From contig OX485806.1 in assembly GCA_950295325.1 (NCBI GenBank), forward strand, positions 30,194,001 to 30,258,000: 64,000 nt of DNA, written 5' to 3'. Both the position numbers and the translations under genes were made by a program. Each line of letters opens with the position of its first letter. The first letter of the stretch is position 1. This document shows, piece by piece, positions 1-13,616 of the stretch. The notes below the pieces were generated by a model. That model worked only from the letters and a program-made list of their open reading frames with translations. It was not told the DNA's origin and did not search any database. Origin of the DNA: Polytrichum commune. Lineage: Eukaryota; Streptophyta; Polytrichopsida; Polytrichales; Polytrichaceae.

Positions 1-1130
1 GTTAATGTGATGTGACGTGGTGGGGGGTATTTATGTTCTAATGTGGGTTTTGTTTTTCAGGGTCGAAGCAACTTGCAAGTGGTAACAATGTGAGAATTTC
101 GCCGAGTTCGGATAGGTTGTTTTTCTTAGAAGGGGTGTGTTTGTATATGTGTGTATTTTTGAGGATTATGGGAAGAGATTGCATAGCGTGGTGTTGGAGC
201 TAGGTTGGGAGTGGCATGTTTGAGTTGGGTTTGTTGTTTTTTGGGAGATGGGTCGATGTGAAGTTTGGTTTGTAGTAGGATTTAGGGATTTTTGCCAAGA
301 ACGAGTTGTACATCTCTTGGTGTGTGGTTTTGGTAGGCAAGGTAGGTTATTTTTTTGAGCTATTTTGCTTGTAGGGTGATTAACCACTTGTGGATTGATT
401 GCATATTTTGTAGGAGAGGAAGTTTGGAGCATGTATTCAGTAGGAAGAGGAAGAGATTGACAAAGGGTGAAGGGATGGAGCTATTGCTAGGGGGGAGGAG
501 AATGATGTTGTTGAATAATATATGACTAGATCGAGAATTAAGGTATAGCATGGGCTTGGTTTGAGAGAATTAGAGTGTTGAGGAGTATTATCCTAGTCCC
601 TTTTGGTATGGTGGAGAAGTGGTAGATTGTTGGACAAAGACTTTATAATTTTGCTTAAGTGGTGGAATGAGATATTAATAAAGATGCAGAGATGATGGTT
701 TGGATGTGAGGTGTAAGCTCAGTTTGGGGAGAAAGGATTGTTGGCCCAATCTTGAGGCCTTGTGTCGTTGTGGTAGAGTGACTAATTGGAGTATTTGGTG
801 AACATCATCTTTTGTGGATTTGTGACAACAATGGTGTAAGATAATGGTAGGAGAGAGATGTAGATTCTTGATGGGAGATTTGTGGCAAGTCTTTGTGGCT
901 GAATAATGTGGATGCATGCTTGTATATTGCAAGAGAAATAAAAAGGATTAGAAATACCTTCTCCACAGTTGCATGGTGCTTGAGCCCTTAACGCTCAGTA
1001 GATTCCGCTCTCTACTTCTTGCATTCTTCCCTTGCATTGAACTGCTTCAAATTTCTGTTTGGTGGATTGGGTCTTGCTCCTAAGCACGCCTACTCTAGGT
1101 CTTGGTGGTTGTCGCACTTCCTTTTGTTGA
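1..1130. other. Non-coding, G/T-rich stretch
   Basis: No gene could be recognised on either strand. The plus strand is rich in G and T. The short frames present have no domain, no splice-supported continuation and no resemblance to a known family. It could be decayed repeat DNA. Confidence 0.5.
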
Positions 1131-1132
1131 TA

Positions 1133-1617
1133 CACCCTAAATTCCGTAATATCAACGTCCATAATGTCACACACTCTCTAATATCATGAAACCCTAGGGA
1201 ATGGGTGTTTGTAGTTCAAATCTCACTACTTATTGTCACATTTCTCTTCCTTATATCACAAAATTTATCATCAATGCAAACCATCCAAGAAGTCAACCCA
1301 CACCCTCGCATTGCGCCATGTGTCAACATGTGGAGCGTCACCTTCTTATTCTTATTCTTATTCTTCTTATGCCACTTGTTGAATTTTGGTGCATGCGTCC
1401 GCCACATCGTCCAGGAAGGCCAAGTGGAGTGGACCACACTAGCGTAGGTGACAGGAAAACGAATTCAAATTGTCCTCACATCTTTTTTGTGTTATTCCAT
1501 AATGTCAACATGCTACACTAATTTTATAGTATCATACATCCATGTTAACACTACAAAACTCCGTAATATCACGCGCACTTTGGTTGCCACATGTGTGATA
1601 CTACGGAGTTTAGAGTG
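1133..1617. mobile_element. pogo/Tc1-mariner-type MITE, TA duplication
   Basis: A 485-bp non-autonomous element. The left end reads CACCCTAAATTCCGTAATAT and the right end, reverse-complemented, reads CACTCTAAACTCCGTAGTAT. Each is bounded by TA (1131-1132 and 1618-1619). The ends resemble those of the pogo element at 7768-11023 (CACCCTAACC followed by TAATATCAC), so it may be mobilised by the same transposase. The interior codes for nothing recognisable. A diverged relative lies at about 62520-62892 and shares the CCCTAGGGAATGG stretch and the right end. Confidence 0.75.
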
Positions 1618-1619
1618 TA

Positions 1620-2310
1620 CTCTTGTCTTCCTAATGCACTTGTGGAAGGGTTCACTGTTGTCTTGGCACACTGCCTTCCTGGGTGAATATTTTGCAAGTT
1701 TGGGTCGGATCCTAAGTTTACGTTGGTGCTCGTTTACGGTCTGCTGCCGATGGAGTTTAAGGTCTCTATGTCTACATTATAAGTGAGGAATGTTGTGTTC
1801 GACCTTGGATCTAGTGCCTTGGATCGTAGTGTCTTCAGATCTACACTAAATAGGATATTTAGTCTCACCAATTATAATTGTTTTGCTCAATACTAATTGT
1901 AAACCCTGGTATAGTATCACCAACACTGAATGTCAACCCAACATTATTTGTCATTCTTTGCAAAAAAAATTGGGGGATTATAGAGATACAGTGTTGCAAT
2001 TACTGTCACTTACCAAGTGACTTTTCATCCAAACTTCAATCATCCATGACAATATTTCATCACAAGTTGTTGACACGAGAAGGTAGAGTTTTGGCCAATG
2101 GATGAACTCATCCATCATCCATGACAGTATTTTTGTTCTCTTATTCATAAGGAGTGTCATCCGAAAAGTTACCATTATGACATTAAATTTCATATTTAGT
2201 GTATTGTTTCGGATCTCTGTGTGTACAGATCTGGAGTCTGTGTCTGTGTTAAGGGTCAGAGGAGGGGGTCCGCCTGGCAGTGTTTATTCACTTTTCATCC
2301 CTACATAAGA
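1620..2310. other. Non-coding spacer
   Basis: No gene was seen. A motif CATCCATGACA occurs twice (near 2040 and 2115), but no complete element with ends could be defined. Confidence 0.4.
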
Positions 2311-2405
2311 GTTGAACCGGTTATTTCATGCAGTCTTGAACTTGAACCGGTTATTTCTCAAACTTAACTGGTTCATCTATAACTATTGGTTGGTTCTCTC
2401 CGTTC
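2311..2405 (-). mobile_element. Partial CCGGTT MITE (MULE-like)
   Basis: This is one half of the ~225-bp family seen complete at 16960, 22928, 38620 and 61591. It keeps GAACCGGTTATTTC, CTTGAACTTGAACCGG and the terminal GGTTCTCTCCG. The other half is missing, so it is a truncated copy. It codes for nothing. Confidence 0.6.
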
Positions 2406-5400
2406 ATTGTATGTATCAATATTCTGCGGAGACGCATTAACAAGGTACTCCCCTTGCAAGTTACTTTATTCAAATCTCATGATTCCTTCCTTTATATGAT
2501 ATCAAATAATTATATAACAATACATGCCACTTAATCTTCTGTATACTATTTAAGGAAATATTCATCTCCCCGTAACAATATTTAGCAATGTGTTCTCATT
2601 TTATCATAACATTACTCAACCAATAGGTATTCTACGTCCTTTTTAACAGAAGAAGAAGGGGAAGGCAACTTATGCACCAGTTTTGGAACATCTGGAATCG
2701 TTGATTCAAAGTATTAAATATATGCAACTCAATCTAGTTAGCAGGTTCTCACCTACGATAATTTTGTGTTGTATCCAAGCAACCGCAGTTAGCAAATCAT
2801 TGGCTTGCCATGTTTCCCGGATATGGTAAAATCACAGTTTGTGTAGCATGTGCTAGTCTTGATGTTAGCTAATGAACAACACTTAGTCTAAACACTATTC
2901 GTTTCAAAAAGAAAACCTTGGGATACTAAAGGGGCATAATGCCCAATGCATTCTTGGCCCCACAGTGCATTGACCTACAACTAAGTAATCTTATGGTGGG
3001 TCTTGCACAAATCTCCAAAGCATTCAGGAATTAGGGATCCAAATATGGTTGGGAGTTTACTCTAAGATTGAGCCTCCTTGGTCTTGTATGATATCATGTG
3101 GGTGTATAGAAGGGTATTTTTCAAGACGTTGGCTTACAAAGTAAATCTAGGGAATGTTTATTGTTCTGCTTGATTTTCTAGATATAAATAAGGTAGTATG
3201 AATTTTGGAGGAGAGGTAATTATACCCTAAGGCCCAACTAACTTTTATCACAACAATAATTTTACTTCATTCGGGTGACTTGGATATTTTCAACCAACCA
3301 TATGCGAGAGATAGGTGCAAGCCAGCTTGTCTGTGCCCGTTCAAGACATTGGTGACCTTCGAAAGGAGGTAGTAGTCTTCAGGCCATCTAATTCTTGCAA
3401 TGCCTCTTTTGGGATTGCATATAGACTAACTTGAAGGCGAAGCAACATCATAAAATTATGCTAGTGGCAACATTGGAGTCATCTCTTCCTCTGTATTTGT
3501 TTCATGCAACGTTGATCACCTCTATCAAAGTCCTCGCTCATGCACTCCACCTCTTCCTTGCATTGCGAGTTGGTAGAGTAGATTCGATACATTATGTAAT
3601 TGAATGAAAATGGTCATTGCAATGTGACCACAACCATAAGGTAGATGGCACTGCAACCAAGATCCCAACCTAAACCAACACCCTAGAAACATGCTAAACA
3701 AGTAAATAGTAATTATAAGAATGTCCACCACCTCAACATCAAGCTCCCGAGTTGGTGTTTTTGTCATCTCCACCAAAATGTTGAATCCTTATACCTTTGG
3801 CATGCATGGAAGTAAATAATATGCATTAGAATACCGCCGGCTCTCAATTGAAAATGAGATTTATTTTTATTTTTATTTTAATGATCAACACTTCAAATGA
3901 GAATTTTAGCACTCTTTACCATATACCATTACAAGAAGTTCACTACACATATTGCCAACCAAAAGGGTCCAAACACACACCTTGTATTGTTTGCCATGGT
4001 TTGGAAATTGTTGTTCACCACATATGATGATTTCTTGCCTTTCTCGCCCTAACTTGTAGGGCAATGCAACTCCGTAAACTACTAAAAAACATGGTCCTAG
4101 AACACACTTCTCATTCAACACATGCAACATTGCGAGATGACCCCATTTACATGTGTCGAGTCCAATTTATGACAATTATACTCAACACATGTAAATAAGG
4201 TCATGTCGCATTGACTACCTGTGTCAAATGAAGAGACTTATGTTCTAGGCCCCACAATCCTAGTAGTGGTAGTAAACAACGACAAACAAAATCTGCACCA
4301 ATCTTTTCCAAAGAGACTACTACGGCCCATACTACAACCACCTGAAAACCTCACCAAAATTGGGTTTAAATCAAGCTATAACTGAGCAACTATGAATGCA
4401 GTGAAATTCATGATACTTCATCGAAGCAAACAAAGGGGGATGAGATGGATTCTTCATATCACATACAAAACTAATGTGAGTGTAGAAAGGCATATTATTT
4501 GAAGCACTAGCATATGTATGTAGTATACATATAAGGGAGAGGTATTGTTTCCTTTAATGTGTACATTTAGAAAGGCTATTAAGAATTTCAAAGTAAAGGG
4601 AGATGTACACAAGGAGGCCCTAAGGTTTAGAGAAAAAGTTGACTATAGTTGTGCTAGTCTCATTCACTTCATGTTTGTATCCATTATTGTCACATGGTAA
4701 TATACCCCAATGACTACCTTGTTCATTCATGTTAGGATTTGCATTTGAGTTCAAAGTTTTTTTGGATTGGAGATTCTAGGAGCACTTGTTGGCTCCTTTG
4801 AGTTTTGCATTAGCTTCAATGATGTGTGTTTTAGGGTCATATTATTATGAGTTACATCCTATGGATGAAAAAGTGTTCAAGGACTTTCTCATTGGAAAGT
4901 GAAAGTGGATTGCATGTATAAGAAAGATCTATTTACTTCATGATTCATATATTGTGCATGTAGTGGAGGCATTTATCACATCATAGTGAAAATCTTAGTA
5001 TAAATACATGAGTCCATTTTCTAGCCTATCATTAGTACATATACATTTGTTTTTCTTTATAAGTTTCTCATATATATGGGGTTTAACTTCATAATCTCCC
5101 AAACATGTCATTTAAAATTCTAATAAAGAGTCCACACCCTTGGGATTCATAGGGACAATACATATAGAACTAGAGGCCCAATTTCTTTTCCAAATTGAAA
5201 TCGTTTGCTCCATCCCATGAGGATCTTTCCCTTGGAATCAATTTTTTTTGCAAAGAGTCTCATCCAATTTACAAGGAGGCTACAAGAAGAAGTAAATCCC
5301 CCTCCCCCAATGATTATTATTGTTTTTTTAAAGATCCACTCCACTGTAATTGACCAACCAAGATTTATGAGAATTGGTGCACACTAACCACTCAGCTACA

Positions 5401-7765
5401 AACATGAGTGCAAAGGTGTTGAAATGCACATGTGGCAAATGCTCCTTGAAATGTAGCCACTTCAAATTTTGCTTCAAACGTGCCAATCCACCAAGGTGCT
5501 CCAATGTGGCGATCCTTCACGCTACCACTAGACTACAATGTCAACATTGGCCAAACAACCCCCCTCTCTTAGCATGACCACTTCTAGTGTGGCTAAGGGG
5601 AATCTCTTGGAGAAGTCTGGCTACTTGTGCACTTCAGGATTTCTCACTTTGGGTGGTGCTCCGCATTTGTGACCACCCCTTTCACAATCCATTAGCAACC
5701 TCCAGCATAGGTTCACCTTAGGCGCTTCTTGGTACATACTAGGTTCCGTGCTATACTGATCTTCCAATGCCCCATTACCGATCCCTACCTCCACGGGTTT
5801 ACACCTATGTCCCCAATTGAACACTAATATATGCCCACAAATGAACATGTGCAAACCCCCCTACACACTAGTGGTTAAAGGTCTATTGCATCATGCATTT
5901 TTGCTGATTATCATGGGTTGCATATAAACTCCACATTTCTTGAGTTGTGTTTTTGTAGGTTGATATGCATTTACTATTTCAGCATCGATTTTCAAAATTT
6001 GAAAACCATTTTAAGGCCCGTAGAGTGTTGGAGATGCCAATTTATGGATCAAAATCTTAATTCTCTTCCACTAGATAGTTATGAAATAAATGAATGTGGG
6101 TCATAACATTACTTAGGAGGAAAGTGTTGCTCTTTTTTCCATTAAAAAGGCCTCATTATATGCATCCGAGCAACACCTTAGACTTACTAGGTGGCGGCTA
6201 GTATGTGCGCTACTTACTTTAAAAAATGGAACTTGTGGCCACCAGCCGAAGCTAGAACCCCAAAAACATGTTGCATATAATAACGGCATCCCTGCCAGTG
6301 CATTGGCCAATAAGCAAGCTATCCATATACATCTAGGTGCTTACTAAAATTTTAGCTATAAAGTGATCAGTCCGGGTTCACTACAAGCTTAAGCCATATT
6401 TATAGTAGAGCCGCCATCAGTGTTACAAAACGGGTACAAAATGAATACAAAAATCAAAAGCACATCACGCAAGCAAGATTGCATAATCCTTGAGAGCCCC
6501 CCCCCCCCCTTCCCCCGGAGCTCTCTCTTTTATTCTAAACTCCTAGTCTTATCCTTCTTTATTCATAATATCTAGGAGATACTTTTAGAAGTCTTAAGTC
6601 TTATTAAACTTAGACTTAAGTTTCCTTATCTATGTACATAGATCATTTCACTCTAAAATGATGAGGTTGGGTCTACGGACACCTAGTCATCGACAACAAT
6701 GTCATAATACAAGACCCCATCAACAATCTATGGGGTACTGGAATTTCGACAAGGTTGGGATTGAATTGCAATCATGTTATGATTGAATGTTTGATTATGC
6801 CGGAACAATAGTGCCATGACACATGTTATGATTTTGAGTGCTAAGATGAGGAGGAATGAGTAGATAAAATGAGTGATTATGCCAAATTCTAGACATTGGT
6901 AATATGTTCAGACCAACTTTTGGATTCGAAAATTCATAGTAATTCAATTTAAGAAATAAAATTACCAAAAATTTGTAATTCTTGTGAGTTCTATCTTCCT
7001 ACATGGGAAAAATTTGCACCGCCCTATACTTCTCTAGAGTTGGCGTAGAATCTCTTAAGTGGTCCATTATGGGCGCCTCTACTCTATTGCTAGTCGCCAA
7101 ATGATAGGACAATAAGGGTGAGTTTCCATGTAGGCCACTTGCCCACCAAATTCTAGTGAGAATAAGGACAAAACTGCCCAAAAGTAGAGGGAATCTGGTG
7201 GTGTAGGGTTCGTATGTGCCAACTAGCTACTCCCATCTTCTCCCTGTTTCGGAGGCATATGCTAGGGTGCACTAATAATCAACAACTTCATCATAAGTGT
7301 CGCCTCATGACACTTGGCATTCAAGTGCGCTTACTAATATCTCAACAAGAGTATGTTCAATAATGTTCTGAGGTGTATGCCTATGTTACACAATGGTCTA
7401 CAAATTGACCAAAGTGTACACAAATAACGCTTGCCATTAGTATGCTCAATAACATTTTCCCCTTGCATACTAAAACACAAAACTACCATCTAGTATTCCA
7501 CTATGTTCACGCTAAACATCATAATGTAAATCATTTTCACTTTCAAAAATGACTTGTGTTGATGAATAGTATCATATTTACAATCAACAGACGTGACACT
7601 GTGAGAGCTCTCTAGGCATCTAGTTTAGGCCCCTCGCAAATAGTGTGTGTGACACTAACTACCATAAATGCAAGACCACATATATTTTGCATATAGTACT
7701 GCTAGATTAATGTGGCAACTGTTTAAATGACCCTGTCCATTAGTAATATTGGTCACGGTTCCTTG
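2406..7765. other. Long non-coding region
   Basis: About 5.4 kb with no recognisable gene, RNA gene or bounded element. Frames longer than 60 codons are scattered on both strands and show no conserved domain. A homopolymer run of about 13 C lies near 6499-6511. Much of it is probably decayed transposon DNA, but no family can be named. Confidence 0.45.
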
Positions 7766-7966
7766 TACACCCTAACCTTGATAATATCACACCCTCCGTT
7801 TCACCAAAAAGTGTGATATAAACAAGGTGTGTGCATAATGTGATATTATCAAAAAAATGTAGAAAATCAAAATATAATTACAATTTCTTTTAAATAACAA
7901 ATACGAGACTTCAATGTTTTTGAATGTAAAATCTAATTCAAAATTGTGAATAACAACAAGAGCACA

Positions 7967-9685
7967 TCATAATGTGTCATTGAGATCAGGTAAAGACCTC
8001 TCACTAGAGACAAAGAAGCTTCTAATGTCACATTGTTTTGTTGATGTTAAATGTGCAACACCAATTCTAATGAGTTTGTCATGGATTTTTTCCATTTCTA
8101 AGAACTCATGAGTGCTGAAAATCTGAGAACCTTGGCTAGCCATAAAATTCAAAACATCTTTAGCATATTTTTGTGCATCGCTTAGCTTCACTACTTTAGA
8201 CTCATCATCACTGCTATCAACAATCAATGGGTCCACTTCCATGGAATCAAGAACTTGTTCGCCATCTTGCACTAATTGCACAAGCTCCTCAGTAGAAAAT
8301 TCCACCTCAAAATCATCTTCACCTTCCATGTTTATGTACTCCAAAGGACAAAGCTTTTCTACAGGCTTGCCTTCAACATCCAAACCCAAATTTAATGCGG
8401 CGATGAGTCTTCCCAATTCCAAAGTTGTTTCCTCCACTTTGGACTTCATACGTTCATCAAGATTGTTTATATTTGCATTCTACTCTGCAGGCAATATGGC
8501 GGACTTTCTCCAACAATTTCTAATGGTTTGATCATCTAATTCATGCCATGCCGCCACACACCATAGCATAGCTTGAAACACATCAACATTCAATTTCCCC
8601 AAATCTTCATTTGAGTTGTAATCAATTTGTTGCAAAGTCCAGGTAACAAGCTTGCGCTTATAACACATTTTGAATGCTGCAATCACTCCTTGATCCAAAG
8701 GCTGAACAACTGAAGTCACATTTGGTGGAAGGAACAAGATAGTGATATGGGAGAGTACAAAAGCATCAAACCCATCTATAACTTTCTTGACCTCACCATG
8801 AATATCATGGCTTCCTGCATTATCCACAATAATGCAAATCTTTCTGTCTTTCAATGCCATTCTTCGGTTCTCACTCTTCACCCAATGTGTAAAAACATCA
8901 CCATTCATCCAAGCTGAATTGTTAGAATAATAGTGTACTGTCCTATTTGGATCAAAATTCCGAGGAAAGCATCTGGGATGCGCTGCTTTGTGAATGAAAA
9001 CAAGCTTCAATCGCTCCTTCCATGAGATATTAGTGCAAAGCCCCAATGTCACACGGTCCTTCTTTTTCTTATTTCCTTTCGCCTTCCCAATATTCAAAGT
9101 CTTATAAGGAGAGGCTCTATAATACAAACCTGTCTCATCAAAATTGAAGATGTCTTTTGGATCATATTTCTTCAATATGAATGGGATCTTTGCTATGGCC
9201 AATGCAACTCCAACTCCATCTGCATCTCCACTTTCTCCATGCAGATAATAACACTTTATTCCATGTCGAGTTTTGAAATTTTGCAACCACCCATGAGAAA
9301 GCTTGAACTCGGTATCAGATATGCCAAATGAATCCCTCAATTCCTTAGCCTTTTGCATAATGACATCATCAGTTACTACTCCCCTCCGTGCTCTGACCTG
9401 TCCAAACCATAAAACCAAAGCTTTTTCAAGCTGAGGCCATTTTCCAACTCGAGCGCGTCATACATTGCCTTCACGCACACATGTATCCATGTTCATCCAC
9501 TTCTCTTTTGAACGAAGAATCTTGGAAATAGTGGTCCGATCCACAAGCTTGAATTTATGTTGATCCACCATATACTGTGCAAGGTCTTCATGTTTCAAAC
9601 CTGGATGAGCTTTGTGGACTTCACAAATTTTCCTCTTATCAGAGGTTGATAAATCTACTCGTTTGCGCGTGGATTTACTTGCCAT
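7967..9685 (-). pseudogene. pogo/Tigger transposase (CENP-B-like), two in-frame stops
   Basis: This would bind the element's ends and carry out DDE cut-and-paste transposition. The frame runs 573 codons from MASKSTRKRVDLS to a TAA. The N-terminal ~60 residues form a CENP-B/pogo helix-turn-helix, with HPGLKHEDLAQYM and TTISKIL. A second CENP-B-type DNA-binding part follows (KWPQLEKALVLWF, LSHGWLQNFKTRHGI). The DDE core shows NFDETGLYY, IIVDNAGSHD and VVQPLDQGVI, the last two aspartates being separated by 42 residues. The C-terminal ~160 residues are acidic then mixed. Two stop codons interrupt an otherwise continuous frame: TGA at 9458-9460 between the two DNA-binding parts, and TAG at 8480-8482 after the DDE core. 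No frameshift was seen, so inactivation looks recent. The whole element has its own ends and TA duplications, which argues against a domesticated host gene. Confidence 0.85.
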
Positions 9686-9923
9686 TGGAAGTACCTATTT
9701 TTGCCAAACCATTCCCCCAAATGAGCACTCAAAAATCCCAAGATTTGTTTCAAAATTTGAAGGTAAATTGCTATATAATTCTTCTAGTAGATGTTGAGGT
9801 TTGATTGTTGGTTCTCTAGTCACTCAATTCACCGTGTGCTCTAATGTGGTGATCACAACAAATTTGCAGAGAATTATGACCAATGGTCCCACGATTCCAA
9901 ATGAGCAAAGAAATATATGGATT

Positions 9924-10567
9924 CAAGACTTCAGGAAAATTATTGATATCAACATATATACAAGCAAGAGCAAGGACAGAACTTAGAACCAAACATTCAA
10001 AGCTGTGGAATGCAAGTTATAAGGGGAAGAAACCCACCACCACCACCAAGGACAGAACTTAGAACTAGGCACCACCAAGTGCCTAGTATTGTCAAAAATT
10101 TGTTTTAAGGTCAAAGAACTAAACTGCGCAACATTTGGGGGGGTTTACTGTCAAAGTAGGATAGAAGTTTGCAGATTCAGTGCCCAGAATCTATAAAAGG
10201 TGACAAAAAAACTCAGCTCAAGAATATCCTATAGAAATCTCAAATAGTTCTAAGGTTCTAGAAATCTGCAAATTCAGTGAGCAGAGTCCATATGCTCCTA
10301 TGCTTCACAAAGCCCACCAAAATGACTTCAAAGCCCTTAATTCAATGACTTGCTTGGGACTGCACTGTATGTAGGCTAAATTGGTGCACTACTTCATCTG
10401 AATTTAACCAGCTGGTAGTTACAGATGAACAGGTGAAGGTCAAGACTTCAGGAAAATTACTGATATCAACATATTTACAAGCAAGAGCAAGGACATAACT
10501 TAGAACCAAACATTCAAATTTGTGGAATGCAAGTTATAAGGGGAAGAAACCCACCACCACCACCAAG
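9924..10567. repeat. 126-bp direct duplication in the pogo element
   Basis: Positions 9924-10049 and 10441-10567 are near-identical. Both start CAAGACTTCAGGAAAATTA and end in CCACCACCACCACCAAG, with only a few differences. They lie upstream of the transposase start, so they could carry promoter or transposase-binding sequence. The intervening ~390 bp is non-coding. Confidence 0.8.
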
Positions 10568-10791
10568 TTGCCGTGAATCGAAAAATCAGCAGCATGAAAA
10601 AACAGCAGGAAGTGTATATGTGTGTTTGTGAACTTCCACCTTTGGCCTCAACTTACAGACAACTACGAGTATGTAGAATTGAGCATTTGGACTCCCAAAC
10701 ACGTTTGAAATTTGAAATTACACAAGGCATCCCACTATGCCGAAAGCATTGAATGAGAGCTCATTCAATGACCCCCAATATGCTTTGCTTT

Positions 10792-10850
10792 AGCCCATGC
10801 TCACCCATGAACAATAATATCGAACCCATGCCCACCCATACAATCCATCC
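10792..10850 (-). repeat. Minisatellite fragment shared with the hAT MITE
   Basis: On the minus strand this reads GGGTGGGCATGGGTTCGATA then TTATTGTTCATGGGTG. It matches the internal repeat of the hAT MITE at 52890-53209. It has no MITE ends of its own here and sits inside the pogo element. Confidence 0.7.
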
Positions 10851-11025
10851 ATACTTGATATTATCACATTTACACTACGGATTTTGAAAAAAAATAGTGA
10901 CATTATCAAGGGTGATAGGGATAATAACGAGGGAGTTTTACACTATGAAAATCGGTTTCAAACTTTTAGGTGACAATATCAAGGTGTTCTATTAACAAGG
11001 GTGACATTATCAAGGTTAGACTGTA

Positions 11026-13280
11026 CTCAGTACTATATGTGATGTGGGAGCATCACAGCTTAGTCCATATAAGTTAAGTCATCATTCTAACACTCATAGT
11101 CATTGATCTTCATGTGTGACGCCAAATCCACCACCCTTTAGCGTCCTAGTCCGGGTGATGACTTTGAGAATCACATTTATCTATTACAATATTGAACCAT
11201 GTGCAAGGTAATTGTCATGTTCAAATGAACACATATTGTTTCACTCATTGTGCTTTATTAATGTTGGCCTCTTGGCTAGTGCTAGAGTTGGCTTTCTCAA
11301 GAGTCCATCCCTCGGCTTTAGCCGCACATGCCCTTACGGACATTCCCCTCACTCTTTTGATTTTCACCCCATTTCTCTTGCCATTGCAAGAGTCCTTCAC
11401 ATTCTCCATTAATAACGCAAGTGAGTTATTTTTTACCGATCGGTGCAAGTGTTGAAAAACACTTTTATCAATGGTTAAACACACTCATACAAACCCACAC
11501 ATGGTACCAACTAGCCCAATGAATCTAACTACTTAGCCACCACTAAAATGGCCTAATGTGATTTAGTTTTTAATGTGCTAACACCACTAATTGGGCTTAG
11601 CCTTGCTAACCCCTAGACGTCCTAATTGTGGTTTGCCACTAATCAGCTCTCGGTGCAGTCTGCCGCCAATTAGTTTTCGGTGCTGGCTAATGACCAACAG
11701 TCTCGGTGTTGTCCCTCCTCCAGCAGCTTAGCTGCAGTCTGTAGCCTGGGTTGAACCAGTTGAGCCGGTATCAGCAGCTTAGCTGCATCTGTAGCCTGGG
11801 TCGAACCAGCTGAGCTAGTATCAGCAGCTTAGCCGCATATGTAGCCTGGGTCGAACCAGCTGAGCCAGTATCAGCAGCTTAGCCGCATATGTAGCCTGGG
11901 TCGAACCAGCTGAGCCTGGTAACAACAGCTTAGCTGCAGTCCGTAGCCTGGGTCGAACAATTGAACTTGGTAACTCTGCCCCTAAACTGCCCTTAAACAC
12001 AACCACCTTATCCACTAATCAAATGTTTTCTAATCTCTTCTTCTTCTTTTTTCTTTTCTCCTTAACTAATGAACTAATCTACCACACTAACTTCACTAAC
12101 AACTACCTAATCCTCCTAGGCAATCTCAAGCTCTAAGAGCTCACTCACTTGGGAGGCATTGAGAGAGAGAGATTAACTAATTGACTTCACTAGAAACTAA
12201 CATCACACATACGTGGCTCAAGCTCTTTAAGAGCTTGCTCCCTTGAGAGCACTTGATGGAGAGAGAGGAAAATGAGAGAGAAACCACCTTAAGTAGTAAA
12301 GAGGGAGAGAGGGAGAGAGAGGTGAGGATAGGGTGAGAGGATTAGCACCTCCAATCACAATCCCTTAACCTTCACCTCTAAAGTAGGGACTAATCCCCTT
12401 CCACCAAGCTTCCTTCTTCCTAAACTAACAAGGTGGATCCAAAAGTGGGCATTTAACCCGCGGAGCTCACCTTGCTTCACCTTACCCCCTACTCACATTA
12501 TCAAGGCATACTCTTATTGAATTCAACCTTGAAATAATCACACAACACATTCTAAAGCCTAAACTTAAATCCAAACCACACTTCACTCTTTTTATGTTTT
12601 GTGAATAATCATAACACATCAAAGTCAAACTAAAATTGGTTTCGAAGAGCTAATCACCACATGTGGGCACCATTTTGGGCTCACATCGTGCCACTATTTC
12701 TCCTTGATCAAGCTCACACAGATTGAATCCCAATTAAATTTATAGCTGACTCTGCATCTACTATTCTTCTGGTACAAATTAGGGCCACTTCACACACGAG
12801 CCAAGAGGTGTGACCATGAAATTGTGAGAGCCCAAATGAAAGTGTCCAAAGGCCGTCCCAACACACTTCCAAAATCACGTAGTGTGGTCATGGACTCTCA
12901 ACTGTAATGTGAAGCCATATGTGACTGGGTTCTTAACCAAATGCTATTTCAATGAATTTCTATTCACGTGGGCCCTCGCACATGACAAAATCAAATAAAT
13001 CAACGGTTATGAGCGTTCGGAGTGCCATGGTCTCCTGGTTTTGTGTTAGGCCTACCTCCAAAAGATGGGTTTTGAAAATAGTCCAAGTGACCATGAAACA
13101 TGATCCATTGGATGCCACGTAGGAATCCATGTAGACTTTACATCCATCTTGCAATCACATACTCCGTTGGTCCCTCAAGCGTAGTGTGAAGTGAACTTGG
13201 ACCGGCTCCGCCTTTTCCACCAATGAGAGTGCTTGAAGTGTAATGGTCACGGGCTCTCAGTCTCGTGTGTGAAGTGACCC
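11026..13280. other. Non-coding region with purine-rich and repeated stretches
   Basis: No gene was seen. It holds the 50-bp array listed separately. It also has a GA-rich tract (about 12160-12330) in which a segment around CTCAAGCTCTAAGAGCT is imperfectly repeated 90-100 bp later. Confidence 0.5.
11721..11972. repeat. 50-bp tandem repeat, about five units
   Basis: Units begin CAGCAGCTTAGC at 11721, 11772, 11822, 11872 and about 11923. Each contains GTAGCCTGGGTCGAACCAG. The CAGCAGCTTAGCTGC start is itself partly palindromic. No function is evident. Confidence 0.85.
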
Positions 13281-13616
13281 TTAGGGGCGGTTTACACCAT
13301 AGACCATGAACTCGTCCCACGGAAGATGCCTTATTCCTTGGTACGAGTTCATGGTCTACATTTCATGGTCCGAGTTATTAAAAAATTGATTTACAAAGCC
13401 GTTGGGCCCCTCACTAGGTGTAAACCGAATGTGGACCAAGAGGAATGACCATGCGGCAAGGAGTGGATGTGCTAATTTTTTTAATATAAAGCCCAAAAAG
13501 GGCAGTTTTAGTAAAAAACAAAGTTTGACCATTTTGTTGACTTCACTTGTCTACACATGCCTTCACTTATCTTCTCACTTAGGTTTTTCTTCTTTTCGCC
13601 TTAAAATTCAGCAAGT

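Larger units (their letters stand above)
7768..11023 (-). mobile_element. pogo/Tigger-like DNA transposon with TA duplications
   Basis: A 3.26-kb element with ends CACCCTAACCTTGATAATAT (left) and, reverse-complemented, CAGTCTAACCTTGATAATGT (right). They are flanked by TA at 7766-7767 and 11024-11025, the duplication expected of Tc1/mariner/pogo elements. The subterminal DNA repeats the motif CTTGATATTRTCAC several times near the right end, which would suit multiple transposase sites. The transposase reads leftward from 9685. The 1.3 kb between the transposase start and the right end is non-coding; it holds a 126-bp direct duplication and a short minisatellite. The transposase frame has two internal stops, so the copy is probably dead. 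Confidence 0.85.

Noticed and set aside
5371-5400. Minus-strand AGCTGAGTGGTTAG resembling a tRNA A box
   Set aside because: No B box at the right distance and no tail; taken as chance.
10395-10470. Possible sixth CCGGTT MITE copy in the pogo element
   Set aside because: GTTACAGATGAAC and GACTTCAGGAAAATTAC match the family, but the CCGGTT boxes are gone and part of the match lies in the element's own 126-bp duplication. Too weak to call.
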